64,000 bases of DNA from Plumapathes pennacea (lineage: Eukaryota; Cnidaria; Anthozoa; Antipatharia; Myriopathidae). How positions within the stretch are numbered: the first letter of the stretch is position 1; each line of letters starts with the position of its first letter. Location of the stretch: the NCBI GenBank assembly GCA_964036295.1, contig OZ038464.1, positions 20,287,443 through 20,351,442 of the forward strand. The letters are read 5' to 3'. The notes under the pieces are model-generated. The model was not told the DNA's origin and made no database searches. It saw only the letters and a list, made by a program, of their open reading frames with translations. The position numbers and the translations under genes were made by a program. Positions 10,857-22,218 of this stretch are shown here, piece by piece.

Positions 10857-13800
10857 GTAAGGGATTCATTGTGATGCTACTGCTGTGAAATGAATTTAAT
10901 AGTTCAGAACTGAACTCACAGGGTTCGTTTCATAGCGTCTCTGTTTTCGCGCCAAGTAATGTACGTTTCGCGCAAGGTTAATTAAAACGTGCCAGCGAAA
11001 ACGGTCATTTTCAACAGCCGGGCAATAGTTTGCGATGGTCGTCGATCGAATCTTACAGTCGACTTTGGGGTTTTATTTTGGCAATATTGAGATCGAATGT
11101 AGACCGACAGCAACACAGGATAGAAGTGGAAAAGACGGACTCCGTAAGCGCGAAAGGAAGTTCGTATTAAATTGGTACTGGATTAATACTTGACTCCTGC
11201 TGTAATTCTACGTCTGTTCCATCCGGCATTGTTTCTGTGTGATTCTACATCGGTCCCTTCGCGCAAACTAGCCTTACTAAGTCTCTCATGGCAGTTTCAG
11301 CGAGGGATTTGTCTTGTACAACTCGATTCGAGGTAACATTTGAAATAACAGGAAACTCGTGAAGCATGCTTGATTTTTTGGCCCATTCGCAGACTGACCG
11401 GACAGGAGTGAGGTTTCTTTTTCTAGTGATTCATACTCGTGTATCTGCTGTAACTGCCGACTTTCCTGGCTTTAGTTTGACTTTATCTACTTTTATGTAA
11501 GAACTGCATGTTCGCCAGAATGCCTGCAGTCGGTTTCTGTTGTTTTGAGTACCGTACGTGAAACGTAAGTATCAAGTATCATACAGTAGATGGCAACGGT
11601 CCACAAATGATCGTAAATCCGTATCCGTACTTTACAGCCACACTAATGAAATGGCGTCAAGGACCCCCACGCGTGTTTACACATGCAGAAGGCATTTTGC
11701 CAGCCCCAGGTTGTTCTCACAGCACGTCGCATGTTCCAAAGCAAAGCTTTTGTATACGGCTATCGGTTTCCCAGCTGCGTTTGTATTTTTCCGCAATTCC
11801 ATTCGAGTTTTCTTGGGCAGATTTTCGTGTCATTGCCCTCTGAAAATCTCAACCTCAGAAGGTTGTCTGTCGTTATGATGATGCCGCCTGCATGTCTGCA
11901 AATAAGGAAGGGTTTTTTGTTTTTTGTTTTTTGTTTTTTTTTTTTTTCACACATAGCTTTAAATTGCAAACAATTAAGTTCTTAATATTCTTCCAACCTG
12001 CACCAAAAGAATATTTTATTCCAAGTAAACCTCCCAAGTCACAAAACCAAATGTGGCGGCCCAATTTAGCATAAAAACTGAGTGATCGGCGAATTGTGGA
12101 GTCCAATGACTCCCATCCGATTACGCACATCCGTGAGTCAATTTATAGGTCATTGTGAACTCGTAACCAAATGTCATTTTGAAAACCTGGGACGTGTGGA
12201 GGCGTGGCCTAGTTTCCGTCCCCTTACAGCGCGGCGTGTATCCTTTTCAGACTTCCTGACGATTGATTAGAGGGGAAGTTTCTGCTTCAAATCAAGTCTC
12301 TGTCTGTGTTCTATAAATACGTGCCGGTTTCTGATAGAGCACACTGGGAACCCGTTGTACCTAGTACGATATGAGAGTTTCTAAAATTTGCATATTTACT
12401 TTTATTTTGTTTCTCGAGATCTAAAAAGTAAATTGCTTTAAAAATAACCCTAATCCTAGGTCTAAAAAGTAATAAAAAAATAAATCAAGCGCGCACAAAA
12501 ACTCCAATAAAAAATTGCATGCTAACAAGGCCCATACAGAGAACTCTTATATCATGTCATGGTTGACCAATGCATTGACCAATGACCTCGTGTTTTTGTT
12601 TTTGTTTTGTTTTTGGTGTTTGATCAGAGTCGCTCTGTCATTCCCACAGGTGCAGCCAGTCCAATTGTTTTCTTTCTTTTTTGTTTTTGCTGCTGGGCGT
12701 TTAGTTTGGGTCTTTCAGATTTTTATCGGCCGTTTGTTTTTTATCTCGGTTGTCTTAGTTTTGCAATTTGTTTCGACACACAACTCTAGTTAACCGGCAA
12801 TCTCTACTGATGTAAAACGTGTTTGTTTTCCGGGTCTTCACTATTTTTTTTTCTGTTTATTATTTTCCTTTTCGGCGTCTTCATTCTGTTAACCGTTCTA
12901 CTGCTATAAGCACTATGGACTAAACATTCACACTCAACAGTTACAAAACACCCCCACCAAGTCAAAGGTCACTAATCGAAAATACTTGCCAAATCTTTTA
13001 AATAGGTGACGATGAGCACGAGTGGTAATTATCTTCACGAAAGATGGTAGAATGCTCAGTTAGTATCGAGTGATATAATGCGGTTATCCCAAACTTTGCA
13101 CCGCAGTTGATTTATGCATTTGCTCGCCCTGCATTGATCAGCGGGTTTGGGTAGTTTGTGGAGTATACAAGACGAATATCTGTTAAATTTCCGCAAGAAT
13201 ATTTAACCAAAGAACTATTCAGCGGCTCTGTAACTAACAAAATTTCAAGCACTGACGATATATTCGAACAAGACAAAAGGCTATACTCAGCGGCAGAAAT
13301 CCTGGTGTGGCATAGCCTCGCTTTTTTGAAGCCGTTGTTCAACATCGGCTAATTTTTCAGCCTCGTTTCCTGTGTAAATTGCAGGTTAAACGCGGGCAGC
13401 AGACAGCTACATCGCCCACTGTCTGTTTTGTAGTGACTGACCCATTGTGTGCCGAGACGTTTCGTCATAGTTATGTGTCACGGGTACATAGCCTACTGGT
13501 TATAACAATGGACTCTTATGTCCCACTCTGTAGCAGTACATAACATATCGTCCATTTGACCGTCTTTTATTCTAACAAAATGGTTTCATTATGGAGGCTA
13601 ATGCCAAAGTACTTGATATTGTTTCGTTATAGGCGTATTCCAAGTGGTTTCTGCATGTATGTCACATTTATAGAATACTACGAAGTACATAATGGACGTT
13701 GCGTATAATAAACTCTATTTTATCGCCAGTAAACTAATAGTTAAACCATTCAATTGGGTTAGTGCAGGGAACAAGCTTCAAGTGGATTCTATTTATTAAT

Positions 13801-14015
13801 TCTGTCTGTCGCTAACAGATCAACAAGGCTCTGCTTACCTCTCAAAAGTCGTCTTGCTAAATTCACAATGTGAGTGTAGTGTTCCCGACAAAACGACTCA
13901 TCATCACTACGTCCGCGGTGACTATGCACCACTTTGTGTCCGACGGACGTGCTGGAGTTCGTTGTTGTGCCGAAGCTTGTAGTTTGAAAGTCAGACAGTG
14001 GGCTCAAGAGTCACA

Positions 14016-14037
14016 CCATATAAGGCGCATTACGTCA
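14016..14037 (+). promoter_or_regulatory. Adjacent CArG box and CRE-like site
   Basis: CCATATAAGG at 14016-14025 fits the serum response factor consensus CC(A/T)6GG, and TTACGTCA at 14030-14037 fits an ATF/CREB-type element. They sit 4 bp apart, about 1.35 kb upstream of the DDR-like start codon, so they may form an inducible enhancer or alternative promoter. CCATATAAGG could also serve as a TATA box. Confidence 0.3.
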
Positions 14038-15381
14038 CTCGCTCTGTTGACATGCGCACTACAGCGCACGCCGGAAACCTACCAGACTGTTCTCCCAGCA
14101 CTCCAGCAGGGAAAGGTATTTTATCGATTTTCTCCTCGTGTGTAGCAGTGTAACCGAGGCAACACCCGACTGTTCAATATTACGTTGTGTTAAAAAGCTT
14201 CACTTTCAGAACATTGTTTTTAAAGTGCTACATTTATCACCTTGTTTGGTAGTATGGTTTAGTAAAAGCACCATCCGTAGTAGTGTCTTCCTTGAGAAGG
14301 TTCGGTGCCTGATATGTTGAACCTACGTAGTACATCTCCTAATGAAATTTAAGATTTGCTCTGGTAAAGTTTGGATGACTTCTCCCGTCAGGCCGTAAGA
14401 ATTGTCCACCTGTTCGTTATTCTGTAAAAAAGACGGCGTGTAGAAGAGACGCGCAAACCTAAAGTGTGCATTTCTGCACGATCTGTCGGTTCATCGCTGC
14501 GGTAGATCACAGGGATTTTATGAACTACGGCCAAATTCAACGGACAACTGAGTCACATAGCAAGGTCTATAGTTGCAATCCGATAAAGCTTGGGATCAAA
14601 GTAAATGTCGCTGTCTGTTGGGTGGGTGTGTTCTACATCATAGTGGGTGGACGAAGATTGTTTTCACTGCAAAAACAAACAACAAACAAAACAAACAAAG
14701 ACGCGAGCTTGGCTCAACACTTAGATGCAAACTGTTATTAGAATATGCACCTTTAGGTTTTATCTGACAGCTCAAGAGTCGCAAGTTTCTCAGTTAAGTT
14801 GAGGACAATAAATAAATCTGCTCGAGAAAGAGGCGACAACTGCAGTGCAAGCTTCAACGAGAACATTCTAATACCATTATTTTCGTGTGAAGTTCATGAC
14901 AGTGACAACTCAGGGTCACAGTATGACAGTATGAGCCGTTAATCCGACTATGCTTTGTTTATTCCATTCGGATGTCCTTTGGGTTCTACACGTACAGTAT
15001 GTGGAACTGCTCTCTGTCTGACAATGAAGGAGATGGATTGTGGTGCATATATATCTTTTTCACGAAGTAAATAGGACATTTAGTAGGTATTTCTGTAACT
15101 GTATAATTCATGCTGTTTAGTGCTTGTGAAATCAGAAAAATGTACGCTGGGCATTTTGTGGCAAGGGGCCAAGGAGAGTGAATTTGCAATTTTTTTTTTT
15201 TTCCGGCCTATACACTGAACTGCACCTCCCATGCACGTATCAGCTTGAAATGTTAACATGATCCAGTCAAAACAGCGCCACGATAACGAGAAAACAGAAT
15301 CTTGGCTGCACGGCTAACAGAAGCCCTCCTCACTTGTCTATTCAGGTTCCAGATATTCACGAACTTTTTTAATCAATTGCG

Positions 15382-18300
15382 ATGAAGATTGGACGCGTTT
15401 TGGTTGCTGTCATCACGGTTGTCTTTGTATTGGTATGCGCTAAACGCGCTGAAACAGCGGACGAGCCTTTTCCAGGTAAGCGGTCGCATTTCTAGAACTT
15501 TTAGTCCCCGTCCACACCAATACTTTTTCGTTTGAAAACGTGTACTTTTTTATGCTTTTTGCTTTCCGTCCACACGAGAACGATGACTTGAATACGGCGA
15601 CTTTCGAAAACAAATACGTCAGTCACTTAGCGAATTAGTGATGACGGGCGATTCGAAAGCGGAGGATTAGTGTGGACGGGCAAAAACGGAGGTTTTTGAA
15701 AACGCATTAGTAGTGTGGACGTAGCTCTTAGTTTGTCTTCTGTATACACCTGTATTTTTGTTTGTGTGTTATAACTTTCATTTCCAAAGGCGGGCCATCC
15801 TGACGCAGTCGAACTGGAACACTTCCAACTTCGCCTGACAGGCTTGACTCAGCCTACTTTCATTGTTAAGCAGAGTTTTTGTTTGTTTGTTTGTTTGGTT
15901 TTATTTTTGAGTTTGAACAAAAATTAATAGATGCTGCTGTAAAAATGTTTTTAAAAAACGAAGCGTGTTTGATTCGAACGACTTGTGAACCGAAGCGAAG
16001 ACATCTTAGTTGAAACCAAAGTTGCCATCTATTTGGCTCGTCTAACTAAGTCTATTGTAATGAGGTCTGTATAGGGTCATCATATTTTCCAAGAATAATT
16101 TAATCTTTTCGCGATTTTGTAATTTTTTTGACCCACTAGGCTGTAATGCTGCGCTCGGGTTATCCAATGGATCGATAACAGATCGGCAGATTACCGCCTC
16201 GTCGACGTCAAATCTTAGACGTCATGCCCCTCACTTGGCCAGATTGAACACACTCCCTACCACTAGCGGATGGTGTTCATCCACTGCCAAAGAGAAGCAG
16301 GCATACCTGGAGGTTGACCTGGGCAGGAGCATGCGTGTTAGCGCTATTAGTACCACAGGAGTGATGGTTAGAAATGATACAACTGGAAAGTTGACTTACA
16401 CATTCGTGTCGGAGTACTTCCTGGCTTATAAGCGTGACGGATGCAAAAAGTGGAGGCATTATCGGGAAGACGAGATGTCGGTTACGGTAAGTATTTATAC
16501 GGCAACTTATTCTAATCTGCCCTGTTATATAGCTGCCTAGACTCAACTACTTCACCTACTCCTCCCTTTTTCTGTACTTTGACAAAGGGCCAGCGCTCAA
16601 AACCTCAACCAATACATTCTTTACAGCATCATCAAACACATCAGTTTAACGTTCATTTGATACATTATACTTGTTTACCTACCCACCTTCCTATTTACAT
16701 TATAATTTACCTATACCAACTTCTAACCCACCTTCGAACCAACTGATCTTTTAACCAACCTACTACCCATGCACATACTACCCCGCTCGGCTAACGGCCA
16801 TCGTGTCTATAACTACACCCTGTCATCATTTGTAGTACCCACCTCTACCCACGTCTCAATCTATGTTATAACACATTTCACACATATTTCAGGTGTTCAA
16901 AGCGAAGAACAGCTCGCACCTGCAGAATGTTCCTCAAAAACATTATTTGCTCACTCCACGGATTGCTCGTTATCTTCGTTTTGTTGCAAATGAAGGCGTC
17001 GGAAACAGATGGTGTCTCAAGGTAGAAGTTTACGGCTGTCCGTGGGAGAACCAAGGTTTGTTTCACGATCTCAGAGCAGACATGGGTTTCGCGAGGGTAA
17101 TGCCAGCCAAATGGTGGAAAGGAGAGTCTTTGGTATTGATGTTTGAGGTGTTGTAATCAATTTTGTTAGATTTCAGAGACAGAGAGAGAAGTGAGTGACA
17201 CTTTTTAACAGGTGGTGCGAATCTTCTGCATGCACGACAGCACACCTTAGCAAAATAAGGGGTTTTGTAATCTGTTTCAGTTGGTGTCGTGTTTCATTGC
17301 TGGCAACCCATGATTATTCCCACGTTACAAACTAAACCTTTGATCCCGCATAATACAAGAAAACCATGCTTCGAGCTTCACACTCGCTCTTTACTCTCTC
17401 ATAGATGGCCTTGTATCATACAAGACGTCTCAAGGAAATTACAGAGAAAGCGTTGACAAGCAGGGGCGTCCTTCACCTTATCTGAGAGACATTAGCTACG
17501 ATGGCCACCGCCTCGCTTATGGGACCAAGGTTGGCGTGCTTTCTAGCGGTCTTGGTCAACTGGTTGATGGCGTTCTTGGGCTCCCTGCAGACTGGAACAA
17601 CACGCGTGACCCTAAATGGATCAACTGGATCGGATGGCATGACACGGTCACGAACCGCCCCAGCGTTACATTTAAGTTTTCTTCGCTCAGGGAGTTCACA
17701 GGTCTGCGTGTTCACGTGCTTAATTATCCTGGCATCGTGGAAAAGATGATGTTTAGTAAATTAGTGATATCCTTCAGCAAAGATGGAGAATACTATTCAT
17801 GGAAAGTGATCTACGAGCCCAGCATTACCAGACGCAGGCAAATGAAGGACACCGCGTTTTGGATTCATGTTGACTTGAAACACAGCGTTGGGATGGACGT
17901 CAAGTGTGAATTTTATTACCAGGGCTGGTGGGCAATGGTCAGCGAAGTGCAATTTGAGTCGAGTTTAGTTCGAGGTGAGCACGGTGTTCTACTGACAGCC
18001 AAGCTGGACTGATGATGTGAGCGTAACTGATTTTCAGACACTTTGTCTTATAACCTGTTCAGAGACTTGCTCCGACGAAGGGCTAACGCTCGAAACGTCA
18101 ACTCAAAAGTCTTCACGGCGTTTTCAGTTTTCAAACATCGACCCCTAGTCAATTCATCGTGGTGTTCAGAACGTAGTCAAAATTTTGTTTTTGTTTTTGT
18201 AGGACCTGATGACGGACTTAGTACGGCGTCCGCAGGTGCAAGCTCTCTGCAACCGTCTGTTGATCCGGAATTTCGTGAAACGCCTGATGTCACTGTAAAT

Positions 18301-19392
18301 GGTAAGAAGATCAATTGACTTTTTTAACCAGCGTCTGGATTGGCTTACTCGATCATTTTCTCGCTACCCCAGCGTACTCGTTCATCCACGCAACCACCCT
18401 GCAGTCGTTAATTCATTTGCTCTAGCTCTCGCCTACTTTCTTGCTATTTCTCGTTTAATCGCGCACAGTCAAACGTCACTTTCAAGTACTTACGTCACTT
18501 GAACTCACAGCCTGCCCACTCGTCCCCCTCCCCTCCCCACTCACTCTCTAACTGATTGTCTGTGAGTATTGCTTCGCATTCCGCGTACTAATTCTCGTTC
18601 ATTTTGTTGGTGCTCTTTTCCGCCACCTATCTTACTCCACGGGTGCATGCACGTCAATGTTTGCTCTGTGTCTTCGTTCGTGTTATCTTTGCATTTATGT
18701 TGCTGTTTGAAATGTACTTTCTTATAGAATCGACCAAAGAGAAGGAGGAAAAGAATCGAGTACTAATAATCTCCACGGTCGTGGGCGGGCTATTTGTGAC
18801 AACACTTTTCATTCTGTTAGCCGTGTGGCTTTGTAAACGAAAAACAAGACGAACCGCAGAAGCAACGGACAATAATGCGCTCGTGTCACTACGCATCTTA
18901 AATCCCGGCAAGAAAAACTCCCTTAACCGGAGAAACGACCCGACGGCTCACGGACGAAGGATCTCCAAGAAACTGAAAAAAATGAGGAAAGAAGATCTCG
19001 AAGATGAAGAGATGTTTGATAAGATGAACAACATGACGCGCACAGAGTTAGGGGAAGAGCTGCTCAAAGCAAGTGAGTCTTGAGCTTTGTCTCTGCCTTT
19101 CAATCTATCACACTGTCTGTTTCGGCTAAGTTTATCCTTTTAAATTTAGACGAGGTCGACCATTTTCCTTCGGCGCAAATCTTGTTATATGTACCTTATA
19201 GTTTTTAAAGAGGCAACAAACTTAAACATTGAAGCATATATTATCTGGTGTCAGCATTGCTTCATATCTCTTTATTTAGATCACTGGGACTCGCCGAAAA
19301 ACCTTCGTCCTGAATCACGAGAACTTTCCATAAAAGAAGAGAAGGCGGAAGTGCTGGCCGAGATGAGACGTGCATACGCCAGCTTAACTTAA
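15382..19392 (+). CDS. Discoidin domain receptor-like membrane protein without kinase
   Basis: Exons 15382-15475, 16140-16486, 16893-17055, 17405-17974, 18203-18301, 18728-19072 and 19280-19392 join in frame to 576 residues. Signal peptide about 1-21. Discoidin (F5/8 type C) domain about 32-192, starting GCNAALG and ending with the DDR-type LKVEVYGCPW. DS-like second domain about 202-390 (DGLVSY, ISYDGH, GLGQLVDGVLGL, YYQGWWAMVSEV), matching the arrangement specific to DDR1/DDR2. Ser/Pro-rich stalk, then a transmembrane segment about 436-460 followed by KRKTRR. The cytoplasmic part is only about 115 charged residues with no kinase motifs (no GxGxxG, HRD or DFG) before the stop. DDRs are collagen-receptor tyrosine kinases; this one cannot signal that way and could be a decoy, co-receptor or adhesion protein. 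The discoidin loop reads ITASSTSNLRRHAPHLARL, so the collagen-contact Trp (W52 in DDR2) is absent. Confidence 0.9.
15505..15731. mobile_element. MITE with gtccacac/gtgtggac ends in intron 1 of the DDR-like gene
   Basis: The left end 'ccccgtccacaccaatac' and the right end 'gtagtgtggacgtagc' share the inverted word cgtccacac/gtgtggacg. Additional internal copies (ccgtccacacgagaacg, gtgtggacgggc) give a nested, foldable structure. The interior encodes nothing. It is a typical non-autonomous DNA transposon lying wholly inside the intron at 15476-16139. Confidence 0.65.
16572..16625 (+). repeat. Dispersed retroposon tail fragment
   Basis: The word 'tgacaaagggccagcgctcaa' followed by 'aacctcaacc' is a diverged version of the sequence at 18066-18103 (gacgaagggctaacgctcg, then aaacgtcaac). 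Both lie in introns of the same gene. Further relatives are at 4505-4530 (gaagggccacgatcgaaacg) and 47812-47825 (gtcgaaacgtcagtc). These look like remnants of one dispersed, SINE-like family. Confidence 0.45.
18060..18130 (+). repeat. Dispersed retroposon tail fragment, best-preserved copy
   Basis: It contains 'gacgaagggctaacgctcg' followed by aaacgtcaac and lies in the intron at 17975-18202 of the DDR-like gene. I recall this motif as common in coral and anemone genomes, which supports a cnidarian source. It has no coding role. Confidence 0.5.
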
Positions 19393-22218
19393 AGACGCGC
19401 CTTTGTATGTATTACCGAGTTCTCCACCAACCAAGCTACGGTCCTTGAATGACCACTTTGAACCTGGAACCGTCTGACTGTAATTGTTTGACATAAGGCA
19501 AATCAATAGCTAAACTGAGCTGGCCGATTTTTTTAACCTAGCCTAACTCAGACCTGGTTTATCGTTAAATTGAAAGTCAGACGGAGTCTGTAAACCAGGG
19601 TTTGCCAAAGGCTACATTGCATTTTTAGAACATGGATCGCAGCGTCGGTTTATAAATACCACGTTACAGCCGTGGCCCGATAAGCATGGCTACTGTTTGG
19701 ACCTTGTTTAGACCAGGACTTTCTTAACCGCGGTCCAAACCTTTTTTAAAAGTCGGCCCAACAAGTTTAACTGTGTAAAACTGTGTAAAAAGTTTAGACT
19801 ATTTTAAATAGATGGTTTACAGAGGGACCGGTCCGGTTTAGCCTCGGAAAGAAAAAGAGAGGAGACTTACTTTTGCTTTTGAAAGTCCTAACACTTGCCA
19901 CATGTATCCGTGAAAATGTTTATTCATAATTTTGCATGAACTGCTCAAAAAGCAGACTGCCACGAATATCAAAGGCACCAAGTTGGTATAATGGCAGGAA
20001 TCGTTAACGCGTCATAACGCAGGAAATATGCAATAGCCATGACGTATTTTCAAGGGGGCCGAGCTGTCTGATTTTGCGTTGAAATATTGTGTATGAGAAC
20101 GAACTGCATTTTAAATGTAAATATTAGTAAAATGTAAATAGAAAACGCTATGTAACTGTAAATATCACACCACTGGGAAGTCCAGTTCACAGCACAATTA
20201 GCAAATTCTGCCTGAAAATGGGACGGTTTCGCTCATAAGGCGACTTCTTTGTTTTTGTTTTTTCATCTTTGATTAAAACCCTGCAGTCTGTTGCAGGGCA
20301 GAGGGCTGAACGAAAGTTGGGCATTCGATCCTTAATGGCTGTCCGCTGTTCAGGTACGCGATGACATGCCAAGCCGCTTTTTTGAATTGTTGTTATCTCT
20401 TTGAATTGCGAGTTAGCAATATATGAAGTGCTTTGCCATTTTCTTCTTTCAACAAGAATGTTGTAAAGGGTATTTCTGTGCATATCTTACAAGTATTTGG
20501 ATAATTTACGAAATTTAGCAAATCATTTGAGACTCCGCAATATTTTGCTATGAAAATGAATTCAGTTTAAATGAGTACTTTCAACAAAAAGCTGTAGAAC
20601 GGAGTGACCGAAGAAACTCACTTACACCTCGCAGTCTGTGCACGCGTAAGGTGGGGCAGTTACGCAAGGAACCATCATTCGTTTCTCGTCTCTCAGCTGC
20701 TGTCACATACTTTGCTTTTCTGTCAAGGTGGGCATAGATCATGTAAATGCTTTGTCATAAAATAAAATATGTGGAAAAGACGGATGAATTTTTCATTAAA
20801 AGAATCCCGGAGCCGTTCAGACAAAATGGTCCTTGTAGTCCGCTAGCAGACGTTAGTGCATTTACCGATCGACCATAAACGTCTGTGTGTAAAAGCTAAA
20901 TGGCGCGCAAACTCAGCAGGCTGCCAGCCAGCTGACAAATGCGAGAAAGAAAGAGAGACGCTAAGATCCGTGGGAATACAATATTTTTTCATGAGTGTTC
21001 GTTCATAAAGGACTGGCTTGTCGACAGCTGTCGGTCAACCTCAAAAGTGATGGAGGTCAGTAATATCAACAAAATGACAGCGTTACAGAGATGATTTCGA
21101 TCCATACATTAGTGTCGAACATGATAATTCAAATGTTATTGACGGTGACAAAAGCGTTTAGAAATGAACAGACCGTGAAAAGCTGCCTCTGAATTTATTT
21201 ACATGAACAACTTTTTAAACACTTGCATTTTAGCTCTGCGGGGTTCATTGTAATTCAAAGTTTATCTCGCCCATCGTTCTACGTTTTCTATTTTAAATCA
21301 GTAATTTTAGTTTTAAAATTCACATTTCCTTTGTGCTTGAAAACTCAATCCGTGAACACCTGTCCTATCATGCGCGCATTTCCGCCGCCGCGCTTTTGTC
21401 AGCTTCACATCCCTCGTTTAAATTCTGCATTTTAAGAATAATGGAAAAAAATAAAGAAATACAGTAATGAACTGCTGGCCAGGCTTTACAGTCAAATTTC
21501 AGTGTCATATTTATTGCACACTTCCATAGTTACTGATTGACCACATCCGATGACCACTTATACACGGCTCAAAAACACTGAACGAAATATCGACTTTTGC
21601 TTCTGTGCGCGCAACATGCGTTTGACTTAACTATTTCAAATTTACAGGAAGGGAAGCTTAACTGAACTCTGAAAGTGTTTTGGTTTATTTATTTCTTTTT
21701 ACACATATTCCGTTTTGCAGATGATATCCTCCTACCCTAAATACACCACGATATATTACCGATTCTTGCTTGAGGCCAATAAATGGGTGGTAAGCCACAA
21801 TATTGCGACTTGGCTTAAGTATTGAAACTTGCTTCTTCTCCTGAAGATTATTCCCCGACAAATTTTAGTTTTGGTCCAATAGTTGTCGCCTGTACTTCAC
21901 TAAAAAATGAACTTTTCATAAAAATGTTGTTATAGCTGTTGATCTAATTCAACTTCGGTTGTGGAGACGATATAGTGATCATCATTTCTATTTCCCCGCC
22001 AAATCCTAAAACGGCCGGTAGACTTCTAGCTAGCGCCACGCTCTCCGAACATTGCATATATACGAGACAAAATCCCCTTACTGTTCTTAATAAAAAAATA
22101 TAATCGGTAGAATGTGAATGCAAAAATATAGATATCTTAAAATTAATATTTAAAGTAAATTAGGATGTTTTACACCGTATAATAACTATCTGTTTTTTCT
22201 TTCGTTTCAACCCTCTCT
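19393..22218. other. Intergenic region between convergent DDR-like and MFSD6-like genes
   Basis: The two genes converge here, so this stretch should hold both 3' UTRs. Candidate AATAAA signals for the + gene are at about 20761 and 21452. TTTATT words for the - gene occur near 21684 and 21508. A short hairpin-like element (gtttggacc/ggtccaaac) lies at 19695-19740. No further gene was recognised. Confidence 0.5.

Larger units (their letters stand above)
7700..15345. other. Gene-poor intergenic stretch
   Basis: No exon chain with convincing protein similarity was found on either strand. Open frames here are short, lack paired splice sites in phase, and have no recognisable domains. The stretch holds a 42-bp tandem repeat (8120-8246), a long inverted-repeat element (10275-10421), homopolymer tracts (11913-11947, 15189-15202), and two candidate regulatory sites (10788-10856 and 14016-14037) that probably belong to the DDR-like gene starting at 15382. 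Confidence 0.6.

Noticed and set aside
11558-11985. Three overlapping + strand frames of 78-106 codons
   Set aside because: They read the same DNA in different frames with no domain, splice site or conservation clue; chance frames in intergenic DNA.
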